DNA of 64,000 nt. Origin: Shewanella sp. HN-41. GTDB lineage: Bacteria > Pseudomonadota > Gammaproteobacteria > Enterobacterales > Shewanellaceae. Below are positions 9,003-18,208 of the stretch, in pieces. Numbering within the stretch: position 1 is the first letter of the stretch; each line of letters begins with the position of its first letter. The notes under the pieces are model-generated. The model was not told the DNA's origin. It saw nothing but the letters and a program-made list of their open reading frames with translations, and did no database searches. A program made the translations under genes and the position numbers. The stretch spans positions 62,001-126,000 of the forward strand of contig NZ_AFOZ01000031.1 in the NCBI RefSeq assembly GCF_000217915.1. Direction: 5' to 3'.

Positions 9003-9859
9003 GGTCGTTCCATCCAAGATCCCGATTGCCAGACCCAATCAATACCTTGGGGCTGATACAGATTTTTACCTAATTCTATCCAATTACTTGGAAAGTGAAA
9101 ATCACTCCCTATCGATGCAAGCAACTGATTTTGAACGCTAAGAGCAGCAAGATTTGCCCTATCGTCCACTGTTTGCTGGCCGAGCACCACTTCCATGGCA
9201 TCTCCACCCGCTTGTTTAAATTCGCGCACTAAACGCTTTAACCACTTAGCGGATAACTTATAACCGCTAGGGTGGGCTAAAACAGCTAGCCCGCCGGCAC
9301 TGTGGATCACCTCAATCGCGCTTGCCATATCGCCCCAATTATTGGGCACGTAACCCGTTTTCCCCCGGGCAAGGTAGCGTTTAAACACGCTCGGCATATC
9401 CACAGCATGGCCATTTTCAGCCATCCAGCGGGCGTAATGACCACGGCTTAAAGCCGCATCGCCCGCCAACGCCTTGGCACCTTCATAGGCCCCTTCAATG
9501 CCCGCCTTCGCTAATCTGTGGCCAATCTCTTGGGCGCGTAATTCACGTAATTCACGCTGGTTTTCTAAAAATGCTAATAATGCAGGATTATCCGCATCGA
9601 AGTTAAGCGCAACAATATGAATGTCATAACTGTTCCAGCGAGTCGATATCTCCACCCCTGAAATCAATTTAAGCGGATTTGCCTGAGCCTGATTAAAGTG
9701 ACGGGCCTCAGCCAAACCTGCAACCGTATCGTGATCGGTAATGGCAAATAATTGCACGCCCTTCTCAAGGGCTCTGGCCACCAATTCAGACGGAGTTAAC
9801 TGACCATCGGACGCGGTCGTGTGGCTGTGTAAATCAGCCAATATGCTTTGAGTATTCAT
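8999..9859 (-). CDS. rnm: RNase AM (Rnm, formerly YciV/TrpH), PHP domain
   Basis: The 286-aa product is a PHP-domain phosphoesterase: DLHSHTTASDG (residues 9-19) and FAITDHDTVAG supply the metal-binding His/Asp residues, and GSDFHFPSNW near the C-terminus completes the site. E. coli Rnm is a 5'-3' exoribonuclease that matures the 5' ends of rRNAs and also acts on 3'-phosphoadenosine 5'-phosphate-like substrates. It is divergent from the trp operon, as in E. coli, and overlaps yciO by 4 bases. Confidence 0.93.
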   Translation of the reverse strand: MNTQSILADLHSHTTASDGQLTPSELVARALEKGVQLFAITDHDTVAGLAEARHFNQAQANPLKLISGVEISTRWNSYDIHIVALNFDADNPALLAFLENQRELRELRAQEIGHRLAKAGIEGAYEGAKALAGDAALSRGHYARWMAENGHAVDMPSVFKRYLARGKTGYVPNNWGDMASAIEVIHSAGGLAVLAHPSGYKLSAKWLKRLVREFKQAGGDAMEVVLGQQTVDDRANLAALSVQNQLLASIGSDFHFPSNWIELGKNLYQPQGIDWVWQSGSWMERP

Positions 9860-9979
9860 GGGGCCATTGTACGCGAATTTGTTAAGAAATGTGCAGTTAT
9901 CTCACACTTTATGCCAAGGGTTGCCTATTTAACCTTGGGATTTTTTGGCCACAAATGAGCCAATTTGAAAAATATTCAA

Positions 9980-10012
9980 TTGACATTATTGCTCGGCTCA
10001 TGTTTTCTATAG
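9980..10012 (+). promoter_or_regulatory. Candidate trp operon promoter
   Basis: TTGACA at 9980-9985 matches the sigma-70 -35 box exactly. A weaker -10-like TTTTCTATA follows at about 10003-10011. It sits about 30 bases upstream of the trp leader peptide. I see no clear TrpR operator overlapping it. Confidence 0.5.
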
Positions 10013-10043
10013 GTCCATTGACGAATTAGCGAGACCCTTTTGA

Positions 10044-10100
10044 ATGACCCACATTAACGCTTCATTAAACATCATTTGGTGGTGGCACTTCCCAACGTAG
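10044..10100 (+). CDS. trpL: trp operon leader peptide
   Basis: An 18-codon reading frame encodes MTHINASLNIIWWWHFPT, with three consecutive Trp codons (10077-10085). It precedes an intrinsic-terminator hairpin and trpE, the arrangement of a classical ribosome-mediated attenuator: ribosome stalling at the Trp codons under tryptophan starvation would favour an antiterminator. It is too short for ordinary gene finding. The ribosome binding site is weak (GCGAGA upstream). Confidence 0.88.
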   Translation: MTHINASLNIIWWWHFPT

Positions 10101-10150
10101 CGGGTGGTGTGAAGCTCTGTGCTCATTTGAAAGTGACCAGAATCAACAAG

Positions 10151-10176
10151 AAGCCCGCAGAAATGCGGGCTTTTTT
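10151..10176 (+). terminator. trp attenuator terminator
   Basis: The stem AAGCCCGCA / TGCGGGCTT with a GAAA loop, followed by six T residues, lies 50 bases after the leader peptide stop and 95 bases before trpE. The segment between (CACTTCCC ... GGGTGGTG around 10086-10112) can form an alternative upstream hairpin, as expected for a 1:2 pause structure. Confidence 0.88.
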
Positions 10177-10270
10177 GTTAGGTGCGAAAAATGTCGGCAG
10201 ACTCGGGTAACAAGATTAAGAAAGTGAGATAACTCATGATGTTAAAGACATTTAATAAGGTAGCTGAAGT

Positions 10271-11911
10271 ATGAACATGCCCAAACAGACATTCGCACGC
10301 TCGAGCACACTCAAGGCGGCATTAACCTACCACAGCGATCCACTGCGCTTGTATCAGCACATTACCCAAGATGCGCCCCATACTATGCTGCTAGAGTCGG
10401 CCGAAATCGACAGTAAAGATCATTTAAAAAGCATGGTAATGACCCATGCCGCCATGATGATCCGCTGCGATGGTTATCAGTTGACCTTCACCGCACTGAC
10501 CGATAATGGCGCAAGCTTACTCGCTCCCATCGCGCTCTTTTTCAGTACAGCAGTTAATGTGATCCGAGATAATTTGACCTTAGTGGTGACGCTACAAAAA
10601 GACACTAAGCTGCAGGATGAAGATGCACGCTTAAAATCCACCTCGCCGCTCGATGGTCTGCGGATGTTTATCCAGCAGATTGATTGTGGCGCTCATACTG
10701 ACAGCCAGACTAAACCCGCCTTTGAGGATCTGTTTTTAGGTGGTGTGCTAGCCTACGACTTGATTGATACCGTCGAACCGCTGCCTGCCGTGCCAAACCG
10801 CGATAACGATTGCCCAGACTACTTATTCTACCTCGCTGAAACCTTAATCCTTATCGACCATAAACTGAAACAAGCGGACATTATTACCCACAATTTCAGT
10901 CGTGATTCGGATCAAAGTGCCGCGATCACCACTGCCCTGAGTGAACGGGTAAAGACATTAACCTCAGACTGTAAAAACCTCCCTAATTCACTTGCCGATG
11001 TACCGACACTGGTCGCCATCGACGCAACTGAGCGAGTCAATATTTCCGATGAGGTGTTCAAACAAACCGTTATCGATTTGAAAGAACACATTATAGCGGG
11101 CGATATTTTCCAAGTGGTGCCATCGCGAAGCTTTAGTTTACCTTGCCCGAATACCTTAGGGGCTTATCGCGCCCTGCGCCTGACTAACCCAAGCCCTTAC
11201 ATGTTTTATTTCAGGGGCCATGACTTCACCCTCTTTGGCGCCTCGCCAGAAAGCGCACTTAAATTTGATGCCAGTAGTAATCAGGTCGAAGTCTACCCAA
11301 TTGCTGGCACCCGCAAACGCGGCAAAACCGCCACAGGCGAGATTGATTTTGACTTAGACAGCCGCATTGAACTTGAACTGCGCTTAGATAAAAAAGAACT
11401 GTCGGAACACTTAATGTTGGTCGATTTAGCGCGTAATGATATCGCCCGCATCAGCCAAAGCGGCAGCCGTAAAGTGGCCGAGTTATTGAAAGTGGACCGT
11501 TATTCCCACGTGATGCACCTCGTCAGCCGTGTAACGGGTCAACTGCGCCAAGACTTAGATGCGCTGCATGCCTATCAGGCCTGTATGAATATGGGCACCC
11601 TTGTGGGCGCGCCTAAAGTGCGCGCATCACAACTGGTTCGCCAAGCGGAAAAAGCGCGCCGCGGTAGCTACGGCGGCGCCGTGGGTTACCTTAATGCCCT
11701 TGGCGATATGGACACTTGTATTGTGATCCGCTCGGCTTTTGTTAAAAATGGCATTGCCCATATCCAAGCCGGTGCAGGCGTCGTGTTCGATTCAGATCCC
11801 CAAAGTGAGGCTGACGAAACTCGCCAAAAAGCACAAGCGGTGATTTCAGCTATCAAAATGGGGGCAGGTTTACCGATAAGCCCTCAAGCAACCGCAGTTC
11901 AGCAAGGATAA
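10271..11911 (+). CDS. trpE: Anthranilate synthase component I
   Basis: TrpE converts chorismate to anthranilate using ammonia delivered by TrpG. The 546-aa product has the N-terminal regulatory domain (about 1-200, with an LLESAEIDSKDHLKS segment that includes the tryptophan feedback-site LLES motif) and the C-terminal chorismate-binding domain with GDIFQVVPSR, GASPESALKF, PIAGTRKRG and LMLVDLARND. It begins the trp structural genes behind the leader/attenuator, with AAGG upstream of the ATG, and ends 10 bases before trpG. Confidence 0.97.
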   Translation: MNMPKQTFARSSTLKAALTYHSDPLRLYQHITQDAPHTMLLESAEIDSKDHLKSMVMTHAAMMIRCDGYQLTFTALTDNGASLLAPIALFFSTAVNVIRDNLTLVVTLQKDTKLQDEDARLKSTSPLDGLRMFIQQIDCGAHTDSQTKPAFEDLFLGGVLAYDLIDTVEPLPAVPNRDNDCPDYLFYLAETLILIDHKLKQADIITHNFSRDSDQSAAITTALSERVKTLTSDCKNLPNSLADVPTLVAIDATERVNISDEVFKQTVIDLKEHIIAGDIFQVVPSRSFSLPCPNTLGAYRALRLTNPSPYMFYFRGHDFTLFGASPESALKFDASSNQVEVYPIAGTRKRGKTATGEIDFDLDSRIELELRLDKKELSEHLMLVDLARNDIARISQSGSRKVAELLKVDRYSHVMHLVSRVTGQLRQDLDALHAYQACMNMGTLVGAPKVRASQLVRQAEKARRGSYGGAVGYLNALGDMDTCIVIRSAFVKNGIAHIQAGAGVVFDSDPQSEADETRQKAQAVISAIKMGAGLPISPQATAVQQG

Positions 11912-11921
11912 GGAGCCTAAT

Positions 11922-12525
11922 ATGAAACTCTATTTACTCGATAACTTTGACTCCTTTACCTACAACTTAGTGGATCAATTTAGAAGCCTAGGTTGTGAAG
12001 TGGTGATTTACCGCAACGATGTTGCCGCCGACTTTATCGCCGAAAAACTGCTTAGTGAACAAGAACCCGCAGCCCTAGTGTTATCACCCGGTCCAGGTGC
12101 GCCCCATGAGGCGGGATCTATGATGGCGCTTATCGCCAAAGTCGCGGGTAAGGTGCCTATGCTGGGTATTTGCCTTGGCCATCAAGCCATGGTGGAATAT
12201 TACGGCGGCACAGTGGCGCGCGCACCTTTTGTGGTGCACGGCAAGGCAAGCCCGACTTTCCATGATGGCACTGGCGTATTTGCAGGTTTGCCCCTCTCCC
12301 CTGCCCGTTGCCCGCTATCACAGTCTCGTCGCCACTCGAGTGCCTGATTGTTTGCAAGTGATCGCAACCACTGACGCTATGCCGATGGCCGTTTTGCACC
12401 CTGAGCACAGAGCCGTTGGCTTTCAGTTCCACCCAGAATCGATTCTCACCACCTTAGGTAGCACACTGCTCATTCAAACCTTGGCCTTTCTTACCCAAGA
12501 CATGACAACAGGAGTAAGTGCATGA
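11922..12525 (+). pseudogene. trpG: Anthranilate synthase component II (glutaminase), frameshifted
   Basis: TrpG is the glutamine amidotransferase that feeds ammonia to TrpE. The frame from 11922 gives LLDNFDSFTYNL, SPGPGAP and the nucleophile motif GICLGHQ, but then derails after VFAGLP and stops at 12347. The +1 frame from 12295 restores the expected sequence ([12 protein letters not shown] ... FQFHPESI), including the catalytic His-Glu, and ends at 12525 in a 4-base ATGA overlap with trpD. The break lies in CCCC at 12291-12294; three C residues there would give a continuous 200-aa protein. Read literally, the 141-aa product lacks the catalytic His/Glu. Sequencing error, real mutation and +1 slippage are all possible. 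Confidence 0.93.
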
Positions 12526-13589
12526 GTACCAACAATATTCAGCCTTTGCTCGACGCTTTATACCAAGGTAAGAGTTTAAGCCGTGAGCAAACCTTTGAGA
12601 TTTTTAGCGCGTTAATTCGCGGTGAGATGAGTGAAGCCGCGATGGCGGGAATGTTAGTTGCGCTGAAAATGCGCGGTGAGACCATTGATGAGATCAGTGG
12701 CGCCGCCGATGCCATGCGCGCCGCCGCCAAGGCTTTTCCCTATTCGAATGGTGATAGCCTTAGCAATGGAATCGTTGACATAGTTGGCACCGGTGGCGAT
12801 GGCTTTAATACCATTAATATTTCCACCACGGCAGCCTTTGTGGCCGCGGCGGCAGGCGCTAAGGTCGCCAAACACGGCAATCGTAGCGTGTCGAGTAAAT
12901 CGGGGTCATCGGATCTTTTGGCGCAGTTTGGCATCGACTTAACTATGTTGCCAGAGACTGCCAGTCGTTGCCTCGACGCATTGAATCTGTGCTTTTTGTT
13001 TGCGCCCCACTACCATGGCGGGGTAAAACATGCGGTGCCCGTAAGACAAGCATTGAAAACCCGCACCTTATTCAACGTGTTAGGGCCGCTAATCAATCCA
13101 GCACGACCTGAGTTTATGTTGCTTGGCGTGTATAGTCCTGAGTTAGTCTTACCGATCGCGAAAGTATTAAAGGCACTTGGCACAAAACGCGCTATGGTAG
13201 TGCACGGCAGCGGTTTAGATGAAGTCGCGCTGCACGGCAACACCCAAGTTGCTGAGTTAAAAGACGGCGATATCATAGAGTATCAACTCACGCCCGCCGA
13301 TTTAGGTGTGCCTTTAGCGCAGATAACCGACTTAGAAGGTGGCGAGCCCGCGCAAAATGCTTTGATCACCGAGGCGATTTTAAAAGGCAATGGCACTGAG
13401 GCACATACCAATGCGGTCGCCATCAATGCCGGTTGTGCTTTATATGTCTGTGGGATTGCTGATTCAGTCAAAGCGGGAACCTTACTTGCGCTCGCTACCA
13501 TTCAAAGCGGCAAAGCCTTTGAATTGTTAAGTCAGCTCGCAAAAGTCAGCGGGGAAGCCCAAGTCAACGGTCAAGAAAGAGGAAGATAA
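12522..13589 (+). CDS. trpD: Anthranilate phosphoribosyltransferase
   Basis: TrpD joins anthranilate and PRPP to form phosphoribosyl-anthranilate. The 355-aa product shows the family motifs: [17 protein letters not shown] (PRPP-binding glycine loop near residues 86-102), [17 protein letters not shown] near 118-134 and a VVHGSGLDE motif near 227. Length is normal. Here it is a separate protein, not fused to trpG as in E. coli. Its ATG overlaps the restored trpG stop (ATGA), which implies translational coupling that the trpG frameshift would disturb. Confidence 0.97.
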   Translation: MSTNNIQPLLDALYQGKSLSREQTFEIFSALIRGEMSEAAMAGMLVALKMRGETIDEISGAADAMRAAAKAFPYSNGDSLSNGIVDIVGTGGDGFNTINISTTAAFVAAAAGAKVAKHGNRSVSSKSGSSDLLAQFGIDLTMLPETASRCLDALNLCFLFAPHYHGGVKHAVPVRQALKTRTLFNVLGPLINPARPEFMLLGVYSPELVLPIAKVLKALGTKRAMVVHGSGLDEVALHGNTQVAELKDGDIIEYQLTPADLGVPLAQITDLEGGEPAQNALITEAILKGNGTEAHTNAVAINAGCALYVCGIADSVKAGTLLALATIQSGKAFELLSQLAKVSGEAQVNGQERGR

Positions 13590-13593
13590 GCGA

Positions 13594-15081
13594 ATGTCCC
13601 AAGTAGAAGTGACTCCAACAACGATGACTCAAGACCTGCGCACTCAGCCAGAGGCAGCCACAAACGCTATGCCAAAAAGTAATGTGTTAACCCGTATTGT
13701 CGATACCAAAGCGGCCCATATTGCCGCCCTGAAGCTGCGCTTCCCAGAGGCGAGTCTGTCACCCAAAATCTCTGATCGCAGTTTATTTGCGGCACTCAAG
13801 GCGCCCAAGGCCGGTTACATTTTAGAATGTAAAAAAGCCAGTCCCTCCAAAGGGCTTATCCGCGATGTGTTTGATGTAGAAGCCATTGCCGATATCTACG
13901 GTAAATATGCGGCGGGTATTTCGGTATTAACCGACGAGCAATTTTTCCAAGGGGATATGGACTATATCCCTAAGGTGCGCGCTCGGGTTAAGCAACCGAT
14001 TCTGTGCAAAGATTTTTTTGTGGACGAATACCAAATCAAACTCGCCGCCCACCAAGGCGCCGATGCGATTCTGTTGATGCTGTCCGTACTCGATGATGAA
14101 CAATATCAACGTCTAGCGAAAGAAGCCGCTAAGTATCAACTCGATGTGCTGACCGAAGTCAGTAATGAAGAAGAGCTTAAGCGCGCCATCGCATTAGATG
14201 CGCCGATTATCGGGATCAACAACCGTAACTTAAGGGATTTGAGTACCGATCTCGCCACCACAGAAGCCTTAGCGCCACACATTGGCAGCGACCGCGTGGT
14301 GGTAAGCGAATCTGGCATCTACAACAATGAGCAAGTGCGCCGCCTGAGTCCACTGGTCGATGGCTTCCTCGTCGGCAGCTCGATTATGGCCGAGGCTGAT
14401 ATCGACCTGGCCTGCCGTAAATTGATCTTCGGTCACAATAAAGTCTGCGGCCTCACCCGTGTGGAAGATATTCGCGCCGCAGCAACGTCAGGCGCTGTCT
14501 ATGGCGGACTGATTTTTGCTGAAAAATCCCCGCGTGCATTAACCCTTGATGCAGCAGAACAACTGCTCAGGGAGTACCGCGCATCCGATGCCTCCGCCAT
14601 CGAATTTGTCGGCGTGTTTGTTAATGCCGCGCCAGAAACCATTTGTGATATCGCCGCCCGTTTGCAGTTATCTGCCGTACAGCTGCACGGCACTGAAACA
14701 GAACTTGAAATTGCACAGCTCGCAGAGCGACTTGAGCAAGCGGGACTCACCACCCAAATTTGGAAAGCCGTCAGCGTCGATGCGCAAACGGGTGAAATGG
14801 GCAACATACCTCAGGGAGCATCGCGATATCTCTTTGATAGTAAAACGGCAGGTCAATTTGGCGGCTCGGGCCAAGCCTTTAATTGGCAAAATATTGATGT
14901 GAAGTCCTTAGGCCCGCAAAAGGCCCATGCCATGTTGGCGGGCGGACTCAATCCAGGCAATGCGATGAGTGCCAATGCCCAAGGATTTTACGGTTTAGAT
15001 TTTAATTCTGGCCTAGAAACCGCCGCAGGGATTAAATCTGCGCTGCTGATCCAGACGGCTTTTACTAATTTACGCCTCTAG
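13594..15081 (+). CDS. trpCF: Bifunctional indole-3-glycerol-phosphate synthase / phosphoribosylanthranilate isomerase
   Basis: The 495-aa protein fuses two (beta/alpha)8 barrels. Residues about 28-280 are TrpC (ECKKASPSKGLI, CKDFFVDEYQI, GINNRNL, VSESGI), which closes the indole ring; residues about 285-495 are TrpF (KVCGLTRVEDI, AVQLHG, FDSKTAGQFGGSG, ALGL-equivalent MLAGGLNPGN), the isomerase for phosphoribosyl-anthranilate. This TrpC-TrpF fusion is the enteric/gammaproteobacterial form. The first 20-30 residues are weakly conserved-looking; an internal Met at about 17 (MPKSNVLTRIV region) could be an alternative start. Confidence 0.97.
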   Translation: MSQVEVTPTTMTQDLRTQPEAATNAMPKSNVLTRIVDTKAAHIAALKLRFPEASLSPKISDRSLFAALKAPKAGYILECKKASPSKGLIRDVFDVEAIADIYGKYAAGISVLTDEQFFQGDMDYIPKVRARVKQPILCKDFFVDEYQIKLAAHQGADAILLMLSVLDDEQYQRLAKEAAKYQLDVLTEVSNEEELKRAIALDAPIIGINNRNLRDLSTDLATTEALAPHIGSDRVVVSESGIYNNEQVRRLSPLVDGFLVGSSIMAEADIDLACRKLIFGHNKVCGLTRVEDIRAAATSGAVYGGLIFAEKSPRALTLDAAEQLLREYRASDASAIEFVGVFVNAAPETICDIAARLQLSAVQLHGTETELEIAQLAERLEQAGLTTQIWKAVSVDAQTGEMGNIPQGASRYLFDSKTAGQFGGSGQAFNWQNIDVKSLGPQKAHAMLAGGLNPGNAMSANAQGFYGLDFNSGLETAAGIKSALLIQTAFTNLRL

Positions 15082-15273
15082 CCTATCGCGCTAAGCAAGA
15101 AGCCCTAGATGCAGTTGGTGCTCGATAAGCGTGATGCTCAAAAAATATGAACCTATTAATGCCAGTGGCCAAATAGATAACGACTCAGTTAACACTATAA
15201 AACGGTTAACACTAAGACGTTGCTAGCACCATCAAGCCACTGACAAACTGATTGATAAGATAAGGAAAAAGGT
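15082..15273 (+). other. Long intra-operon spacer between trpCF and trpB
   Basis: This 192-base gap contrasts with the close packing of the other trp genes. It holds two direct copies of GTTAACACTA (15188-15197, 15205-15214), the first overlapping a TATAAA-like element. It shows no reading frame of note and no clear terminator. It may contain an internal promoter for trpBA; this is inference. Confidence 0.4.
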
Positions 15274-16464
15274 ATGTCAACGTTAAAGCTTAACCCTTAT
15301 TTCGGCGAATACGGCGGCATGTATGTGCCACAGATTTTAGTGCCAGCCCTTAAGCAATTAGAAACTGCCTTTGTGGAAGCGCAGGAAGATGACGACTTTA
15401 AAGCCGAATTTACCGATTTACTGAAAAACTACGCGGGGCGCCCAACAGCACTCACCTTAACCCGCAATTTAAGCCCCAATCCACAGGTTAAAATCTACCT
15501 CAAACGGGAAGATTTACTCCACGGCGGCGCCCATAAAACTAACCAAGTGTTAGGCCAAGCTCTGCTTGCTAAGCGCATGGGTAAAAAGGAAATTATTGCA
15601 GAAACGGGCGCAGGGCAACACGGCGTTGCCACCGCCCTTGCCTGCGCGCTGTTAGGCTTAAAATGTAAAGTCTATATGGGCGCAAAAGACGTTGCGCGCC
15701 AATCACCTAACGTATTTAGAATGCGGTTGATGGGCGCAGAAGTCATTCCTGTCACCTCAGGTTCTGCCACCTTAAAAGATGCCTGTAACGAAGCCATGCG
15801 CGACTGGTCTGGTAGCTACGAAAAGGCCCACTATTTACTCGGCACAGCCGCGGGGCCACATCCGTTCCCAACCATAGTGCGTGAATTCCAACGGATGATA
15901 GGTGAAGAAACTAAGAAACAAATGCTGGAACGTGAAGGTCGCCTACCCGATGCGGTTATCGCCTGTGTGGGCGGCGGTTCCAACGCCATCGGCATGTTTG
16001 CTGACTTTATCGACGAGCCAAGTGTCGAACTGATTGGTGTCGAACCTGCGGGTAAAGGCATAGATACGCCGATGCACGGCGCGCCGCTTAAACACGGTAA
16101 AACAGGGATTTTCTTCGGCATGAAAGCACCTCTGATGCAAGATAGCGAAGGTCAAATCGAAGAATCCTACTCGATTTCAGCCGGATTGGACTTTCCCTCC
16201 GTTGGCCCGCAGCACGCGTATCTTAATGCCACTGGCCGCGCCCGTTATGAATCCGCCACCGACGATGAAGCCTTAGAAGCCTTCCAACAACTGGCTCGCT
16301 GTGAAGGGATTATCCCCGCATTGGAATCGGCACATGCTATCGCCTATGCCGTGAAAATGGCGCGCGAGTGCACTAAGGAAACCATTTTAGTGGTCAATCT
16401 TTCCGGTCGTGGCGACAAAGATATTTTCACCGTTTCTGACATTTTGAATGGTAAAGAGGAATAA
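15274..16464 (+). CDS. trpB: Tryptophan synthase beta chain
   Basis: TrpB condenses indole and serine using pyridoxal phosphate. The 396-aa product is of normal length, with the PLP-lysine motif HGGAHKTNQ (Lys near residue 89), [21 protein letters not shown] phosphate loop ([13 protein letters not shown] near 230) and NLSGRGDKD near the C-terminus. The start has a strong AAGGAAAAAGG upstream. It is followed after 5 bases by trpA, its alpha-subunit partner in the alpha2beta2 complex that channels indole. Confidence 0.98.
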   Translation: MSTLKLNPYFGEYGGMYVPQILVPALKQLETAFVEAQEDDDFKAEFTDLLKNYAGRPTALTLTRNLSPNPQVKIYLKREDLLHGGAHKTNQVLGQALLAKRMGKKEIIAETGAGQHGVATALACALLGLKCKVYMGAKDVARQSPNVFRMRLMGAEVIPVTSGSATLKDACNEAMRDWSGSYEKAHYLLGTAAGPHPFPTIVREFQRMIGEETKKQMLEREGRLPDAVIACVGGGSNAIGMFADFIDEPSVELIGVEPAGKGIDTPMHGAPLKHGKTGIFFGMKAPLMQDSEGQIEESYSISAGLDFPSVGPQHAYLNATGRARYESATDDEALEAFQQLARCEGIIPALESAHAIAYAVKMARECTKETILVVNLSGRGDKDIFTVSDILNGKEE

Positions 16465-16469
16465 TAAAC

Positions 16470-17312
16470 ATGAGTGACACGTCTACAGCTCACGCTACAA
16501 CTCAATCGCATGCAGGCCGTTACCAAGCCACCTTTGCCAAACTCAACGCCGAAGGCCGTGGCGCTTTTGTGCCCTTCGTCACCCTTGGCGATCCTAGCCC
16601 TGAGTTATCGCTGAAAATCATCGATACCTTAGTGCAAAACGGTGCCGATGCCTTAGAACTGGGCTTTCCGTTTTCCGATCCCTTGGCCGATGGCCCTGTG
16701 ATCCAAGGGGCAAACCTGCGTTCTCTCGCCGCGGGCACAACCCCAACGGCATGTTTTGAATTACTGGCGCAAGTGCGCGCAAAATACCCAGAACTGCCAA
16801 TAGGTTTGCTGCTGTATGCGAACTTAGTTTTTGCTAACGGCATAGATGCGTTTTACGCCAAAGCGCAGCAAGCGGGTGTGGATTCAGTGCTTATCGCCGA
16901 TGTGCCAGTGGAAGAATCGGCGCCATTTAGTGCCGCCGCTAAAGCCCATGGTATTGCACCGATTTTTATCGCGCCGCCTAATGCCGACAGTGAAACCCTG
17001 GAGCAAGTGAGTAAAAGTGGTGAAGGTTACACTTACCTCTTATCCCGCGCAGGGGTGACAGGCACCGACACTAAAGCGGGCGTTCCGGTGGAAGAGATTC
17101 TATCTAAGTTAAAAACCTTTAACGCGCCGCCACCGCTACTCGGCTTTGGCATTGCCGAACCTTTACAGGTGAGCGCCGCCATCAAAGCGGGCGCCGCTGG
17201 GGCGATTTCTGGCTCTGCCGTCGTGAAAATCATCGAAACTCACCAACACGATGAAGCTAAGCTACTTGCAACGCTGGGGGAATTTACGCGCGCCATGAAA
17301 GCTGCAACCTAA
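16470..17312 (+). CDS. trpA: Tryptophan synthase alpha chain
   Basis: TrpA cleaves indole-3-glycerol phosphate to indole and glyceraldehyde 3-phosphate. The 280-aa product includes [18 protein letters not shown] (catalytic Glu, Asp) at about residues 57-75, [18 protein letters not shown] and GFGI, all family signatures. The first 15 residues form a low-complexity extension compared with E. coli TrpA. It is the last trp gene; I see no strong terminator in the 70 bases that follow. Confidence 0.97.
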   Translation: MSDTSTAHATTQSHAGRYQATFAKLNAEGRGAFVPFVTLGDPSPELSLKIIDTLVQNGADALELGFPFSDPLADGPVIQGANLRSLAAGTTPTACFELLAQVRAKYPELPIGLLLYANLVFANGIDAFYAKAQQAGVDSVLIADVPVEESAPFSAAAKAHGIAPIFIAPPNADSETLEQVSKSGEGYTYLLSRAGVTGTDTKAGVPVEEILSKLKTFNAPPPLLGFGIAEPLQVSAAIKAGAAGAISGSAVVKIIETHQHDEAKLLATLGEFTRAMKAAT

Positions 17313-17382
17313 ACTAACTGCGTATTCATTTAGTCACAGTTCCTCGGTAGCATGGATGCCTCGAAAATAAAACGGACTTTTT

Positions 17383-17814
17383 ATGCTGTATCGAATTCAT
17401 ATTCTCGAACTAACACCATGGGGCTGTGGATTTGAAGGGGAAGTGGCCGCAAAATGCGACAATGGCGCGCCAATTTGGTTTTACTACCAAGGCTGCGATC
17501 AGCAGGCAAAAGCGCGTTTTCCCCTTAACCAATGGGTGACGGTTGAATTATTGGGTCGGTTGGCGAGTGCGAACCCTCAAGTTAATATCATTGAGCAAGC
17601 ACCACGCCAGCATCTGCAGTTTCCGCTGCATAACTGTCACTTTGATGCTTCAGGGCAAATCGTCGACATCAGCCAAACGCCTGAAGATAGGGTTTATCTG
17701 TTGCAATCAAGTTTCCCATTGCTGTTTGATAATGAACTGGGAAAATCCCCTATCTCCCTCGGCCACTGGGTCAATGTGACGGGCGAGCTTTGGGTTACTA
17801 ATTGGCTTGATTAA
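17383..17814 (+). CDS. Conserved-type hypothetical protein, 143 aa
   Basis: I do not recognise this protein. It has no signal peptide or membrane segment and is rich in Trp, Gly and beta-forming residues (ELTPWGCGFEGEV, WVTVELLGRL, GHWVNVTGELWVTN). It looks like a small all-beta cytoplasmic protein. Codon usage and composition resemble the neighbouring trp genes, so it is likely real. It is co-directional with trpA, 70 bases downstream, and could be read through from the trp operon. Confidence 0.7.
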   Translation: MLYRIHILELTPWGCGFEGEVAAKCDNGAPIWFYYQGCDQQAKARFPLNQWVTVELLGRLASANPQVNIIEQAPRQHLQFPLHNCHFDASGQIVDISQTPEDRVYLLQSSFPLLFDNELGKSPISLGHWVNVTGELWVTNWLD

Positions 17815-17923
17815 GTTTTAATTGATGCCCTTGTTGACAAAGTGCCGCTTGATTCTAATGATTGCATAGCCGCGAATAGTCATTCACCCGCCATTCGCCT
17901 AATAAATTACCAAAGAGGATACC

Positions 17924-18208
17924 ATGTCAGCTTCTAACCCTTTGTCCGATGCTAAGTCTCGTACTTTCCTGGGGACACCTAAATTACCCGCTAAGTATGT
18001 TACGGTTGTAATGCCATTTTTTCTATCTATTTTAATGAGTTGTATCGTTTCTGCGATCAGCACTTTTAATGGTGTAGGCGCTGCACCACAGTTTATCGAG
18101 CTCTGGCTGAGCGCTTGGCTGATCTCTTGGGTTGTTGCCTTCCCGACACTGCTGCTGGTGTTGCCTTTAGTACGAAAACTCACGGCAGCTTTTGTTGATT
18201 TACCCTAA
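17924..18208 (+). CDS. DUF2798-type small membrane protein
   Basis: The 94-aa product has two predicted membrane helices (about residues 28-48 and 60-82) with the FIELWLSAWLISWVVAFPTLL segment (partly quoted: WLSAWLISWVVAFP) typical of DUF2798 proteins. The second helix is followed by a basic VRKLT segment. A good ribosome binding site (AAAGAGGAT) precedes the ATG. The function of the family is not known. Confidence 0.75.
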   Translation: MSASNPLSDAKSRTFLGTPKLPAKYVTVVMPFFLSILMSCIVSAISTFNGVGAAPQFIELWLSAWLISWVVAFPTLLLVLPLVRKLTAAFVDLP

